From positions 1-64,000 of the forward strand of contig NZ_STGX01000014.1 in NCBI RefSeq assembly GCF_004912155.1: 64,000 bases of DNA, in the 5' to 3' direction. Positions 8,380 through 16,699 of this stretch are shown piece by piece (within the stretch, counting starts at the first letter, position 1; each line of letters starts with the position of its first letter). Source of the DNA: Glycomyces paridis (lineage in GTDB: Bacteria; Actinomycetota; Actinomycetes; Mycobacteriales; Micromonosporaceae). Position numbers and translations under genes: made by a program. Below the pieces are notes generated by a model that was not told the origin of the DNA, ran no database searches, and worked only from the letters and a program-made list of their open reading frames with translations.

Positions 8380-8425
8380 ACTATATGACCGTATGGTTTC
8401 GCCGTAACCATACACCGGTATGGTT
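8380..8425. promoter_or_regulatory. Divergent promoter with three-half-site TetR operator
   Basis: Half-sites: GTATGGTT (8391-8398), AACCATAC (8406-8413), GTATGGTT (8418-8425); the last two form a perfect palindrome with a 4-nt centre. TATGGT (8419-8424) inside the last half-site lies 6 nt before the TetR ATG and suits a leaderless -10. On the other strand TATAGT (8385-8380) suits the -10 of the serine hydrolase gene. A bound repressor would block both promoters. Repeats are seen; binding is inferred. Confidence 0.7.
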
Positions 8426-8430
8426 AAACC

Positions 8431-9063
8431 ATGCCCAGGACCGCCGACCACGATGTCCGCCGCAAGCAAATGGCCGACGCCACGCACCGGCTGATCGCTC
8501 ACACCGGACTCGACTCGGCCACGATGGCGGCGGTCGCGCGCGAGGCGGGGTTCTCGGTCGGGCTGGTGCAGCACTACTTCGGCTCGAAGGACGAGCTGCT
8601 GCTGTTCGCCTACCGGCAGATGACCGACGACCAGCTGGCCCGCGTGGGACGCCTCGTCGCGGAGGGCGAGGCCGACCGGCAGCCGATCCGCGCGATCCTC
8701 CTGCGCTGCCTACCTGAACTGTGGCCTTTGGACGCCGACCGCCGAGGCGAGTACCGGGTCTCGAAGGCCTTCCACGCCAGGGCACTCGACGTGCCGGCGG
8801 TGGCCGAGGTCGCGCGCGAGACCGCGTTCGTTGTCCGCGGCCAGATCGCCCGCGCCGTCGCGAACGGCAAGGAATGCGGCGAGGTCGAGGCGTCAACCGA
8901 CGCTCAGGCTGCGGCGCTCGAACTCTCGGCGCTCATCGCGGGCCTCGCCGACGAGCTCTACCGCGAACCCGAGGACCGGCGCCTAGAGGTGATCGCCGAG
9001 GCTCTGTTCGCGGCCCGCCTCGCCGCCTATTTCCCGGGCGAATGCCGCCACTACGGGCGTTGA
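8431..9063 (+). CDS. TetR-family regulator
   Basis: 210 aa. The N-terminal HTH (residues ~10-58) carries the typical TMAAVAREAGFSVGLVQHYFGSKDELL. The C-terminal ligand domain resembles BetI-type TetR_C regions. No ribosome site precedes ATG 8431 and the -10 lies 6 nt upstream, so the transcript is probably leaderless. It likely represses itself and the divergent serine hydrolase. The inducer is unknown. Convergent with the kinase gene (17-nt gap). Confidence 0.9.
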   Translation: MPRTADHDVRRKQMADATHRLIAHTGLDSATMAAVAREAGFSVGLVQHYFGSKDELLLFAYRQMTDDQLARVGRLVAEGEADRQPIRAILLRCLPELWPLDADRRGEYRVSKAFHARALDVPAVAEVARETAFVVRGQIARAVANGKECGEVEASTDAQAAALELSALIAGLADELYREPEDRRLEVIAEALFAARLAAYFPGECRHYGR

Positions 9064-9080
9064 CCCGTCGGCGCCTTGCC

Positions 9081-10655
9081 TCAGGCGGCCTCGGCGAGGT
9101 CGTAGAGCGCCACGCCGAGTTCGTGGAGCAGGTCGGGAAGGTCGCTGGCCGCCTCGTCGTCAGCGCCCATCGTCGTGGCCGAGACCGTTCCGGAGAGTCC
9201 CTCCTGGTACCAGATCATCTCCATGCGCGGGCCCGTCTCGACCACACCGCCCATCTCCCAAGGCCTTTCGGTCGACTCGCTGCCGACGAGCACCCCGTTG
9301 TAGTCGTAGTCGCAATCGGTGAACGGGCAGAAGGCCCAGCTGTCGGCCGTGGTGCCGACGACCCAGATCGAAAGGCTCGAATACGCGATCGACTCGCTGT
9401 CGCGCACGGTCGCTCGGCACGCGTCGTCGTCCTCCTGGATGTCCTCGAACTCCCATGCCGTTCCCAATGCGGTGGCGAACGACTCGGGGTCGAGCAGTTC
9501 ACAGAGCTCCGCGCTGGACGGGATCGACAGTGAGGACTCCGATGCCGAGCTTTCGTCTCCATCGGACCCAGAGTCCGCGAAGTCGCCGTCGCCGCTCGGC
9601 GGCGGGTCGTCGCCGGAGGACAAGACGATCCACAGTGGCACGATCACCAGCAGCGCAGCCACGGCCGCCAAGACGGCGATGACGGGCCTGCTGAGGCGCG
9701 GCTTGGACCGGACGGGCACGGGCGGGAAGACGTAGGTCGGGCCCTGGTCGACCATAGTCGGTGCGGGACCGGTGAAGGCGGCCGCCTGCTGTCGCTGGTG
9801 CTCGATGAAGGAGACGACGGGCTCGGGCGCTTCGCTCGCGACTTCGCCGGTACCGCTGAGGATCTCGGTCAGTTCGGTGAGCGTCGGGCGGTCCGCGGGG
9901 TCCTTCGCCAGGCACGCGCCGATCGGGCCGCGCAGCGCCTCGGGCACCGAGCTGAGATCAGGTTCCTCGTACACGACCTTGAAGAGCACCTGGGGGATCG
10001 AGGGCCCCTCGAACGGGACGCGGCCGGTGGCGGCCATCGCCAGGAGGCACCCGAGGCTGAAGATGTCGGAGCGCTCGGTGAGCGGGTTCGACTGCGCCTG
10101 TTCAGGGGACATGTAGCCGGGCGAGCCGACGACGCCGCCGGTCTGCGTGAGGGCCACGCTGGTCGAGTAGTCGATGGCGCGGGAGATGCCGAAGTCCAGC
10201 AGCTTCGATCCCGTCGAGGTCAGGATGACGTTGGAGGGCTTCAGATCGCGGTGCACTAGCCCCGCACCGTGGATGGCGGTGAGCGCGGCGGCCAGGTCGA
10301 CGCCGAGGCGGCGCACGTGCGCTTCGGCGAGCGGGCCGTGCGCCTCGACGTGCTGGACCAGGGTGGGCCCGGGGATGAACTCCGAGGCGAGCCAGGGCTG
10401 TTCGGCGCCGGTGTCGGCGTCGACCAGGCGGACCGTGTGCGGGCTCGCGACCCGGCGGGCGGTCTCGACCTCGAGGGCGAAGCGGCTGCGGAAGCCCGCG
10501 TCGTGCGCCAGATGCGGCAGGACGCGCTTGACCGCCAGCCAGCGCCCGTCCGGTGAGCCCGTGAGGTACACGTGCCCCATGCCGCCCTCGCCGAGCGACG
10601 CGACCACCCGGTACGGCCCGATCTGGCGCGGATCGTTGGCGGTGAGGGCGAACAT
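9081..10655 (-). CDS. Transmembrane Ser/Thr protein kinase
   Basis: 524 aa. Cytoplasmic kinase domain (~14-270): Gly loop GEGGMGHVY (22-30), Lys43 in AVKRV, catalytic HRDLKPSN (135-142), DFGIS (154-158), activation-loop end SPGYMSPEQ. A juxtamembrane linker leads to one transmembrane span (~323-347), an acidic Ser/Asp/Gly-rich stretch, and an extracellular domain of ~140 residues with four Cys that resembles DUF3558-like lipoprotein domains. No PASTA repeats, so it is not a PknB orthologue. It probably senses an external signal. No phosphatase gene is adjacent. Confidence 0.93.
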   Translation of the reverse strand: MFALTANDPRQIGPYRVVASLGEGGMGHVYLTGSPDGRWLAVKRVLPHLAHDAGFRSRFALEVETARRVASPHTVRLVDADTGAEQPWLASEFIPGPTLVQHVEAHGPLAEAHVRRLGVDLAAALTAIHGAGLVHRDLKPSNVILTSTGSKLLDFGISRAIDYSTSVALTQTGGVVGSPGYMSPEQAQSNPLTERSDIFSLGCLLAMAATGRVPFEGPSIPQVLFKVVYEEPDLSSVPEALRGPIGACLAKDPADRPTLTELTEILSGTGEVASEAPEPVVSFIEHQRQQAAAFTGPAPTMVDQGPTYVFPPVPVRSKPRLSRPVIAVLAAVAALLVIVPLWIVLSSGDDPPPSGDGDFADSGSDGDESSASESSLSIPSSAELCELLDPESFATALGTAWEFEDIQEDDDACRATVRDSESIAYSSLSIWVVGTTADSWAFCPFTDCDYDYNGVLVGSESTERPWEMGGVVETGPRMEMIWYQEGLSGTVSATTMGADDEAASDLPDLLHELGVALYDLAEAA

Positions 10656-10742
10656 CGGCGGCTCCAGGCGTCGAACGGGCAGGTTCCCTTGCGATTCTAG
10701 GCACTTGCCGCCACGGCGAGGTATTCGTCCGGTTCTCGGCCC

Positions 10743-11219
10743 TCAGAGCGCGGTGGCGCGGCGGCGCAACAGGAGATGCTGCGCGCTGAGGCCGATCGCG
10801 ATGTAGGCGTACAGGGACGCGGTGCCGAGGAGGCCGACGCCGTCGGCGTGGTCGATCCACAGGCCGAACGCCAGGTGCACGGCGAAGGACAAGAGCCAGA
10901 GGCCCGTGGTGCGCACGGTCCCCTTGCGCAGCAGGCGGCCCGAGGAGTCGCGCCAGACGTTCACCGTCCGCGCGCGGGCGGCTCCCAGCGCCGCCGCGAC
11001 GGCGAGGCTCGCGCCCAGCAGCACGATCGGCAGCGCGGTGAGCGGGTGGAACTTCACGACCGAGGCGACGCCGAACGCGAGCCCGGCGGCGCCCAGGACG
11101 CCGAAGACCGCCGGGGCGACGAGCGAGCCGACCGGCCGGAACGGGCGGGTGCGCAGCTGGCGGAACACCACGAACGCGACGACCAGCGCGGCGAGCGTGT
11201 AGGCGCTCGTGCTCTCCAT
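10743..11219 (-). CDS. Small polytopic membrane protein
   Basis: 158 aa with about five hydrophobic spans and short basic loops (RTRPFRP, RRRATAL at the end). The pattern resembles the DUF1453-type membrane proteins of actinobacteria, but I am not certain. ATG 11219 follows GGAGG. It is between the kinase and methyltransferase genes on the same strand with gaps of 87 and 48 nt; a shared transcript with the methyltransferase is possible. Confidence 0.7.
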   Translation of the reverse strand: MESTSAYTLAALVVAFVVFRQLRTRPFRPVGSLVAPAVFGVLGAAGLAFGVASVVKFHPLTALPIVLLGASLAVAAALGAARARTVNVWRDSSGRLLRKGTVRTTGLWLLSFAVHLAFGLWIDHADGVGLLGTASLYAYIAIGLSAQHLLLRRRATAL

Positions 11220-11267
11220 GACGACCTCCGAAGGCGAATGCGGCTCGGAACCGAGTCGTCGGCGATC

Positions 11268-12086
11268 CTAGGGCAGCGGCGGGCCGCCGTCCTCGGCCGA
11301 TCGCGCGAGAGCGGTGAGTGCCACTGTGGTGTAAGTGAACTCTGCGGCGCCGCCCACGGCGTCGATCGCGGCGCCTATGCCGTCGTGCAGCTCCCGGCGC
11401 CGGCTTTCGGAGAGCTGAGCCTGCATGCCGCTGGTGCGCAGGCCTTCCAGCCACTCGTCGCGGGTGTACCGGTGCGTCCACTCGAAGCGCCACTCCTCGG
11501 GCTCGGCGAACGCGGCGACCGAGCGGACGCCCGTCGCGGCGTTGTCGAGCATGTGGCGGTAGAGGTCGAGCGCGCGCTTGTTCGCGAGCGCCGCGAACTG
11601 CTCGGGCAGGACCCGCCTGTGGACCTCGGCGAACGCCTCGGCCAGCTCGGGCGGCGGCTCGGGGACGTTCCAGAACACGGTCAGGCGCCCGCCGGGTCGC
11701 AGGACCGAGGCGGCCTTCGCGGCCCCCGCGGCGGGGTCGATCCAGTGCCAGGTCTGGGCCGCGGTGACGGCGTCGAAGCTCCGGCCCGCGGGCTCCCAGG
11801 ATTCGAAGGGCGCGATCTCGACCTCCAGGCCCGTGGAAGCGGCGAACCCGGCCATGCGGGGATCCACGTCGACACCGAGGACGCGGCAGCCCGCGGCCTG
11901 GAGCTGCCGGGCGGCGATGCCGGTGCCGATCCCCACGTCGAGGACGTCGGGATCGTCGGCGGCGATCCGCTCGATGAGCGCGGCGGGGTAGCGGGGGCGG
12001 CTGCGGTCGTAGCGCTCGGGGTCCTCGCCGAAGGACTCGGCCGCCGCGCGGGCCTGGTGGGGCTGGACGTTCGGTAGAGTGGTCAT
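11268..12086 (-). CDS. Class I SAM-dependent methyltransferase (methyltransferase type 11)
   Basis: 272 aa. SAM-binding motif I VLDVGIGTGIAARQL (~47-61), acidic end of strand 2 VLGVDVDPRM, post-motif AAQTWHWID and LRPGGRLTVFW. The small-molecule methyltransferase layout with TWHW is common in this actinobacterial group. The leaderless start at 12086 lies 6 nt after TATAGT, with TTGACA 19 nt further upstream. Divergent from a TetR gene, whose operator sits between the -35 and -10. Substrate unknown. Confidence 0.9.
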   Translation of the reverse strand: MTTLPNVQPHQARAAAESFGEDPERYDRSRPRYPAALIERIAADDPDVLDVGIGTGIAARQLQAAGCRVLGVDVDPRMAGFAASTGLEVEIAPFESWEPAGRSFDAVTAAQTWHWIDPAAGAAKAASVLRPGGRLTVFWNVPEPPPELAEAFAEVHRRVLPEQFAALANKRALDLYRHMLDNAATGVRSVAAFAEPEEWRFEWTHRYTRDEWLEGLRTSGMQAQLSESRRRELHDGIGAAIDAVGGAAEFTYTTVALTALARSAEDGGPPLP

Positions 12087-12087
12087 G

Positions 12088-12123
12088 CGCCCACTATAAA
12101 TGGGCGAGTGCCCACTCTGTCAA
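12088..12123. promoter_or_regulatory. Methyltransferase/TetR divergent promoter with nested operator
   Basis: On the minus strand TTGACA (12123-12118) and TATAGT (12098-12093) form a promoter ending 6 nt before the methyltransferase ATG. Between and over them lie GCCCACT (12090-12096), TGGGC (12101-12105) and GCCCACT (12110-12116). These make two overlapping inverted repeats, and the direct copies are 20 bp apart (two helical turns). A TATAAA at 12095-12100 could serve the rightward TetR gene. Confidence 0.7.
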
Positions 12124-12138
12124 CCCTAGGACGGCGAC

Positions 12139-12732
12139 ATGCCCACCGGCGTGGCCCTGCGCGACGCGCGCCAACAGCTCTACGACGCCGCCGAGCGCAT
12201 CCTGCTCCGCGACGGCCCGAGCGCCCTCAGCAGCAGGGCCGTCACCACCGAAGCCGGCGTCGCCAAAGGCGTCCTCCACCGCCACTTCGCCGACTTCGAC
12301 GCCTTCGTCGCCGAATTCGTCCTCGACCGCGCCGAACGCACCAGCGCCGAAATGGCTTCCCTGCGCGACACCGCCGGCGCCGGCGACATCGCGGCCAACC
12401 TCACCAACGCCCTCACGGCCCTGTTCGCATCGGTCGCGGTCGCCGTCATCCCGCTCATCGCCTTCCGCGACGAGGTGCGCAACCGCCTCCGCGACACCTG
12501 GCCCGTCGGCGTCCCGGTCCTCACCGAAGCCGCCGAACTCATCGCCGCCTACCTCGCCGCCGAACGCGACCTCGGCCGCATCGCCCCCCGCGCCGACCCC
12601 GACACCCTCGCCGCCACCCTCGTCGGCACCGCCCACCTCCTGTACGCGGACAGGGGCAGCCCCGCGCCGCGCACCGAAGACCTCGCCCGCACCGTGGCCG
12701 CGATCCTCGAACCGGCCGCACCGAAACGCTGA
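12139..12732 (+). CDS. TetR-family regulator
   Basis: 197 aa. HTH at ~10-56 with SSRAVTTEAGVAKGVLHRHFADFDAFVAEF. The ligand domain is Ala-rich and helical. ATG follows AGGA at 8 nt. It probably represses the divergent methyltransferase and itself through the 12090-12116 repeats. Ends 9 nt before the convergent membrane protein gene. Confidence 0.9.
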   Translation: MPTGVALRDARQQLYDAAERILLRDGPSALSSRAVTTEAGVAKGVLHRHFADFDAFVAEFVLDRAERTSAEMASLRDTAGAGDIAANLTNALTALFASVAVAVIPLIAFRDEVRNRLRDTWPVGVPVLTEAAELIAAYLAAERDLGRIAPRADPDTLAATLVGTAHLLYADRGSPAPRTEDLARTVAAILEPAAPKR

Positions 12733-12741
12733 GGCACCCGG

Positions 12742-13245
12742 TCAGGCCCCGAGCAGCTCCCCACCGATCGACCGCTCGAACCGGACCACGTGCACCGGCC
12801 CCTCGGTCGCCTCACCGCCCCGCTCGCGCCGCCATGCGTCGGCGTCGATTCGCGCAGTGCCCTGCGGCCGCCGCGGGGTGAACGCGACGATGAAACCGAA
12901 CGTGGTCATCGCCGCGCCGACCAGGGCCAAGAGCGCGGCGAGCAGTACCGGTCCCTCTTGCGACTCCACGCTCCACACCGCGGCGAACGTCAACGCACCG
13001 ATCGACCCGACTCCCGCCGCCATCGCCCGGACCCTTCGAATGCGAGCGCGAACCGACGCGATCGAGACCAACTCGATCGGCAGCGACGCACCGCACATGC
13101 CGCAGTCCAGGCGGACGAGGTCCGTCCCGCGATCAGGCAGACCCACGCCGTGAGGGAACCAGGCGATGTGCCCGGTGTGCTCGAAGGGATTGCTCCGGTC
13201 CAGCTCCAGCACGTGCCCCACGGACACGATCGCAGGTACCGTCAC
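12742..13245 (-). CDS. Hypothetical membrane protein with CxxC
   Basis: 167 aa from GTG 13245 (GGAAGGA upstream). The N-terminal ~60 residues carry LDCGMCGAS, a single CxxC. Two hydrophobic spans follow (about 74-92 and 100-122), then a basic/acidic tail of ~45 residues. Layout suggests two cytoplasmic ends around a membrane hairpin. It follows the gene at 13270-13647 by 24 nt. Family not recognised. Confidence 0.65.
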   Translation of the reverse strand: MTVPAIVSVGHVLELDRSNPFEHTGHIAWFPHGVGLPDRGTDLVRLDCGMCGASLPIELVSIASVRARIRRVRAMAAGVGSIGALTFAAVWSVESQEGPVLLAALLALVGAAMTTFGFIVAFTPRRPQGTARIDADAWRRERGGEATEGPVHVVRFERSIGGELLGA

Positions 13246-13269
13246 ATCGGTCCTTCCAAGAGGGCGGCG

Positions 13270-13647
13270 CTAAGCCGTCAGGATCGTCAGTAGGAACGCC
13301 GCCGCCAGGAGCAGCGTTGCCGGAGTCGCGGCGTAGCGTTCGGGCTTGCTGGGGGACAAGAGGTTCAGGACGCTGCCGAGGAAGAGATAGACCGTGATCA
13401 CCCACATGCCCACCGACAGCAGCGGATCGCCGATCACCGACACGAGGCCGGCCTTGCTCAACAGGAACAGCGCGAACACCACGTAGATCACCACCGCGAC
13501 CGCACTGCCGATCCGCAGATTGCGCGGCAGCACCTCGTGCTTCCCGCCCCACGCGAAGTGCCCCAACGGCGCACCGGCGGCGAGGGCGATCTGGAGGACG
13601 GCGAACGCGGCGAGCACGACCACGCCGACGATTGCGAAGGAGGCCAT
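13270..13647 (-). CDS. Small four-span membrane protein
   Basis: 125 aa from ATG 13647; the reading stays open to 13707, but the extra N-terminus is Arg-rich and not membrane-like, so the shorter form is preferred although no ribosome site is obvious. Four hydrophobic spans, with APLGHFAWGGKHEVLP between the first two, a motif I associate with small actinobacterial integral membrane proteins. Likely in one unit with 12742-13245. Confidence 0.7.
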   Translation of the reverse strand: MASFAIVGVVVLAAFAVLQIALAAGAPLGHFAWGGKHEVLPRNLRIGSAVAVVIYVVFALFLLSKAGLVSVIGDPLLSVGMWVITVYLFLGSVLNLLSPSKPERYAATPATLLLAAAFLLTILTA

Positions 13648-13795
13648 GACAACACGGTAACCGAAGCGGCCTCGCCTCGGGTGCCGCCCAAATCGCCGGC
13701 TCGGCATTCCTTGAGCCGCTCACCGGTTTTCCGGCCGCGTCCAGAGCGCTCGCCAGTCCGGCTATCCGGGCGATCGGCGACGGACGCCCCCGATC

Positions 13796-13830
13796 GGTGG
13801 TTGCCTAGGGGCACCGCCGGGAACCACCGG
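13796..13830. promoter_or_regulatory. Inverted repeat upstream of VOC gene
   Basis: CGGTGGTT (13796-13803) and AACCACCG (13823-13830) are exact complements around a smaller nested pair TGCC/GGCA flanking TAGG. It lies 50 bp before the VOC start. Operator or mRNA 5' structure; not resolved. Confidence 0.4.
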
Positions 13831-13879
13831 ACCGGGGAACATCCCGGCCCGACCCGGCCAACGAGCGAGGAGCGGACAC

Positions 13880-14350
13880 ATGACCGAAGTGCGACCCATC
13901 CCCGAGGACTACCCGCGCGTCACCCCGTACCTCCACGTCGACGGCGCCGCCGACGCCATCGCCTTCTACACCCAGGTCCTCGGCGCCACCGAACGCGCCC
14001 GCATGGGCGAACCGGACGGCAGGATCGGGCACGCCGAACTGTCCATCGGCGACTCGATCATCATGCTCGCCGACGAGTTCCCCGACCTGGACGTGCGCGG
14101 CCCCCGCCACTTCGGCGGCACGCCCGTCTCCCTCCATGTCTACGTCGAGGACGTCGACGCGGTCTTCGCCGCCGCGCTGGCCGCCGGGGCGAGGGAGCTC
14201 CGGGCGCTCAGCGACGAGTTCTACGGCGACCGGATCGGGTCCTTCGAAGACCCTTGGGGCCACAAGTGGCACATCGCGAGCCACGTCGAAGACGTCTCCC
14301 CGGAGGAGATGGAGCGCCGGGCCGCAAACCAGCGGCAACAGCAGAGTTGA
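13880..14350 (+). CDS. VOC (glyoxalase/bleomycin-resistance fold) protein, PhnB-like
   Basis: 156 aa. Begins with the typical VTPYLHVDGAADAIAFYTQVLGA and ends FEDPWGHKWHIASHVEDV, the PhnB/YdcJ-like VOC layout of one beta-alpha-beta-beta-beta repeat pair. Metal-ligand-type His and Glu positions are present (HAELSIGD; DPWGHKW). ATG follows GAGGAG. Members are often annotated as bleomycin-binding or 3-demethylubiquinone-like, but the substrate cannot be read from sequence. Confidence 0.9.
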   Translation: MTEVRPIPEDYPRVTPYLHVDGAADAIAFYTQVLGATERARMGEPDGRIGHAELSIGDSIIMLADEFPDLDVRGPRHFGGTPVSLHVYVEDVDAVFAAALAAGARELRALSDEFYGDRIGSFEDPWGHKWHIASHVEDVSPEEMERRAANQRQQQS

Positions 14351-14434
14351 GTTCGGGCGGCGGCGATGCGGACGACTCGGCTTGGGACGCAAGGGACTTG
14401 GAGCGGCAATGTGAGCGTCTTGCACCCTTCTGGG

Positions 14435-14464
14435 TGATGACACCGGTGTGGCCGGGTGTCATCA
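14435..14464. terminator. Stem-loop downstream of VOC gene
   Basis: TGATGACACC (14435-14444) and GGTGTCATCA (14455-14464) form a perfect 10-bp stem with a 10-nt loop, about 85 nt after the VOC stop. No T tract. Could terminate the VOC transcript or mark a site of another kind. Confidence 0.45.
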
Positions 14465-14999
14465 TTGAGATACGCACAGGGATAGGAAATCTGAACAGGC
14501 GTCGCAGCGGTGTAGCGCAGACTAAGCCAAGCCTCTGGCCGCTCCGATGTTCTGGCAGGTTTCGAGACGGCGTTGCCGAACGGGTCGGCAGTGGATCGGT
14601 CTCATCCCCTGGAGCGCCGCGAGGTGGCTCCTGGTGCTATCGGGTCCGCAGCTGTCCGCCCTGATGCGTAGGGGGCGTGATTGGGTGGAGATCGCCCGGT
14701 CGGGATCACCCTGGCCGGGAGGCGGCGTCCTGAACGAGGCGCACCGTCAAGACCCACGATGTCGTATGACCGGTGCATGTTCTGCATTCGGGGACGACCG
14801 TCCAGGGTGCGTGTACTGCAACGCACGTCGGCCCAAGAGGCCGATCGGCAGGAGCCATCTGTAGGACGGGCATACGAAGCGTGGGAGAGCGAGGGCCGGC
14901 ACGGGTTGGCGGCGCGCGCTCCGGGCCAAGCCGGCCGGAGCAGGACGATGCACAGCAGCGCAGAGGAAGGCAGCGCGATGCTGTGCAGACCTGGACCGG

Positions 15000-15324
15000 A
15001 TCGAGCCGGGTCGATTCTCATCGGGTGAGGCTGAACCGGGTTGCACCAGGTTGCGCCAAGCCGGAGCGGGTCGCACAGGTCTGGAGCGGAGCAGGCCGGT
15101 CCTGGTCGGGTCAGACCGGGCCAGAACGGGCCAGAACAGGCCGGGTCCTGTCGAACCGGATTGGTTCGGGCAGGAGCAGGCCGGGCCCGGTCGGGTCGGG
15201 TCGAGTCGGATCGAGTCAGGTCGGGCCGGACCAAACTGGACCCTGTCGGTCCGGACCGGGTCGGAGTGTTGCAGTTGGCTCAACCGGGCCGGCCGGGCCA
15301 ACCGGTTCGATCGGTACGATCGGG
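15000..15324. repeat. Degenerate short G/C repeat tract (CGGGTC/CCGG-type units)
   Basis: About 325 bp built from variants of CGGGTCG, GGCCGGG and CGGGCCAGAA, the latter twice in direct succession near 15120-15140. Purine and pyrimidine runs alternate every few bases. All frames are open but low in complexity. It ends at the stop of the RNA methyltransferase gene. Confidence 0.7.
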
Positions 15325-16398
15325 TCACTTGGTCTTCGGGCCGATGGCTCCGAGGACGTAGATCCTCGGGTGGTGTCCCTTCTGGAAGACCTTGTGGACC
15401 TCTTCGACCCGCCAGTCGGATCGGAACCGGGGGAGGAGGCGCTCCATCAGGCGGATCTCGTGGGTGAGCACGGTGAGTCGGGCTTGCGGCGCGGCGAGGT
15501 TGCGGGCGGCCGTGAGGAGGTGCTCGTACAGGGCTCCGTTGGTCGCGTGGCTGCCGGTGATGGTGCCCCAGGGTGGATCGGCGAGGATCGCGTCGAACTT
15601 CCTGCCTTTGAGAAGGCCTGGCTCGGTGATGTCGGCGGTGAGGAGTTGGGCCCGTCCGGTGAGGTTCGCGGCGTTGAGGTTCGCCTTGCAGGCGAGGATC
15701 GCGGCTTCGTCGTGGTCGACGCCTACCGATTCTCTTGTCCCGCTGTGCAGGAGGCGCTCGATGAGCAGGGTTCCGGAGCCGCACATGAGGTTGAGGACGC
15801 GCGGTCGGTCGGGCACGGTCTGGGCGATTGCCGCCGCGATGGTGGCGTTGGCGGCGCCGGGGTAGTCCGCGACGCGCCAGCGGCGGGCCGAGAGAGGGCG
15901 TGTCGTAGTGCGCACCAGGACATCCCAGCCGTCGGCGTCAGGAGAGCGGCGGACCCGTACGACCAGGTCGCCGTTGTGGCGCCGGTACGGCAGGCCTGTA
16001 GCCGAGGCGAGGTCCTCCGCGATGCGGCGGAAGACGGCCGAGTCGCTGCCGGCGGCCTCGATGCGGAATGAGCGGGGCGGGTCGTCGTGGCATTGGCGCG
16101 CGAGGGCTTCGGCGGCGTCGGCGATGCGGCGCAGGTTCTCGCGGCGCAGCAGTGATGCGGGCTTTGCGATGCCGAAGCGGAGCACGAGGAACGCCGCGAC
16201 GGCCGTGCGCAGGCGGCGCAGGTCGGTCGTCGGGCCCGGGTAGGCGAATGCGAGGGCGTCGTTGCGGCCGGGCACTGGGATGGGTTCGGTGGCTCGGGGG
16301 AGGGTTGAGCGGATCTCGTCGGCCAGCGCGTACCGGAGGCCGGGGAGGAACGTCGCCTCGTACTTGCGGGTGCGGGCGGGACGGTGGATCGGGGACAC
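15325..16398 (-). CDS. THUMP-domain RNA methyltransferase (Trm14/RlmL-like)
   Basis: 357 aa from GTG 16398 (AAAGGGG upstream). The N-terminal ~150 residues read as a THUMP/ferredoxin-like RNA-binding region (YEATFLPGLRYALADEI start). The C-terminal Rossmann methyltransferase has motif I VLNLMCGSGTLLIE, acidic VGVDHDE and catalytic motif IV ILADPPWGT. The (D/N)PPW motif indicates exocyclic N2-guanine methylation in tRNA or 23S rRNA. Target base not determinable. Stands alone. Confidence 0.85.
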   Translation of the reverse strand: MSPIHRPARTRKYEATFLPGLRYALADEIRSTLPRATEPIPVPGRNDALAFAYPGPTTDLRRLRTAVAAFLVLRFGIAKPASLLRRENLRRIADAAEALARQCHDDPPRSFRIEAAGSDSAVFRRIAEDLASATGLPYRRHNGDLVVRVRRSPDADGWDVLVRTTTRPLSARRWRVADYPGAANATIAAAIAQTVPDRPRVLNLMCGSGTLLIERLLHSGTRESVGVDHDEAAILACKANLNAANLTGRAQLLTADITEPGLLKGRKFDAILADPPWGTITGSHATNGALYEHLLTAARNLAAPQARLTVLTHEIRLMERLLPRFRSDWRVEEVHKVFQKGHHPRIYVLGAIGPKTK

Positions 16399-16699
16399 GA
16401 AGGGCCCCTTTCGATGACGAAGAGCGTTGCGGGAGAGCGATGCCGCGTCGGCGGCGGCCCCGGCACGGCCGGGGACTCGGTGAGCGCGAGGAGATCGAGG
16501 TCCTCTGGGCGGCCTGAGTGCGGCCGTGGCTCGGGTACGTCGACACCACGCCCGGGGCGGGCCGCTCGGCCCTGCGTTCCGGTACGCGGTCGCTGCTGGT
16601 CCCGCTCTAGTTCGTCATTGCGGCCCAACGTAGGCGCAGGGCGTCAGCCGCCGCAACGCATTTTCCGGCGTAGGGGGAGCCATCGAGCGGCTGGTGGTG

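Larger units (their letters stand above)
14351..15324. other. Intergenic region with no supported gene
   Basis: 974 bp. Open frames here are Arg/Ser/Gly-rich and do not read like proteins on either strand. The left part carries one clear stem-loop (14435-14464). The right third is a degenerate repeat tract. No RNA gene recognised. Confidence 0.6.

Noticed and set aside
14602-15784. Overlapping ORFs of 200-430 codons in the 14.4-15.3 kb spacer
   Set aside because: Low-complexity products of the G/C repeat tract; no conserved-looking segment.
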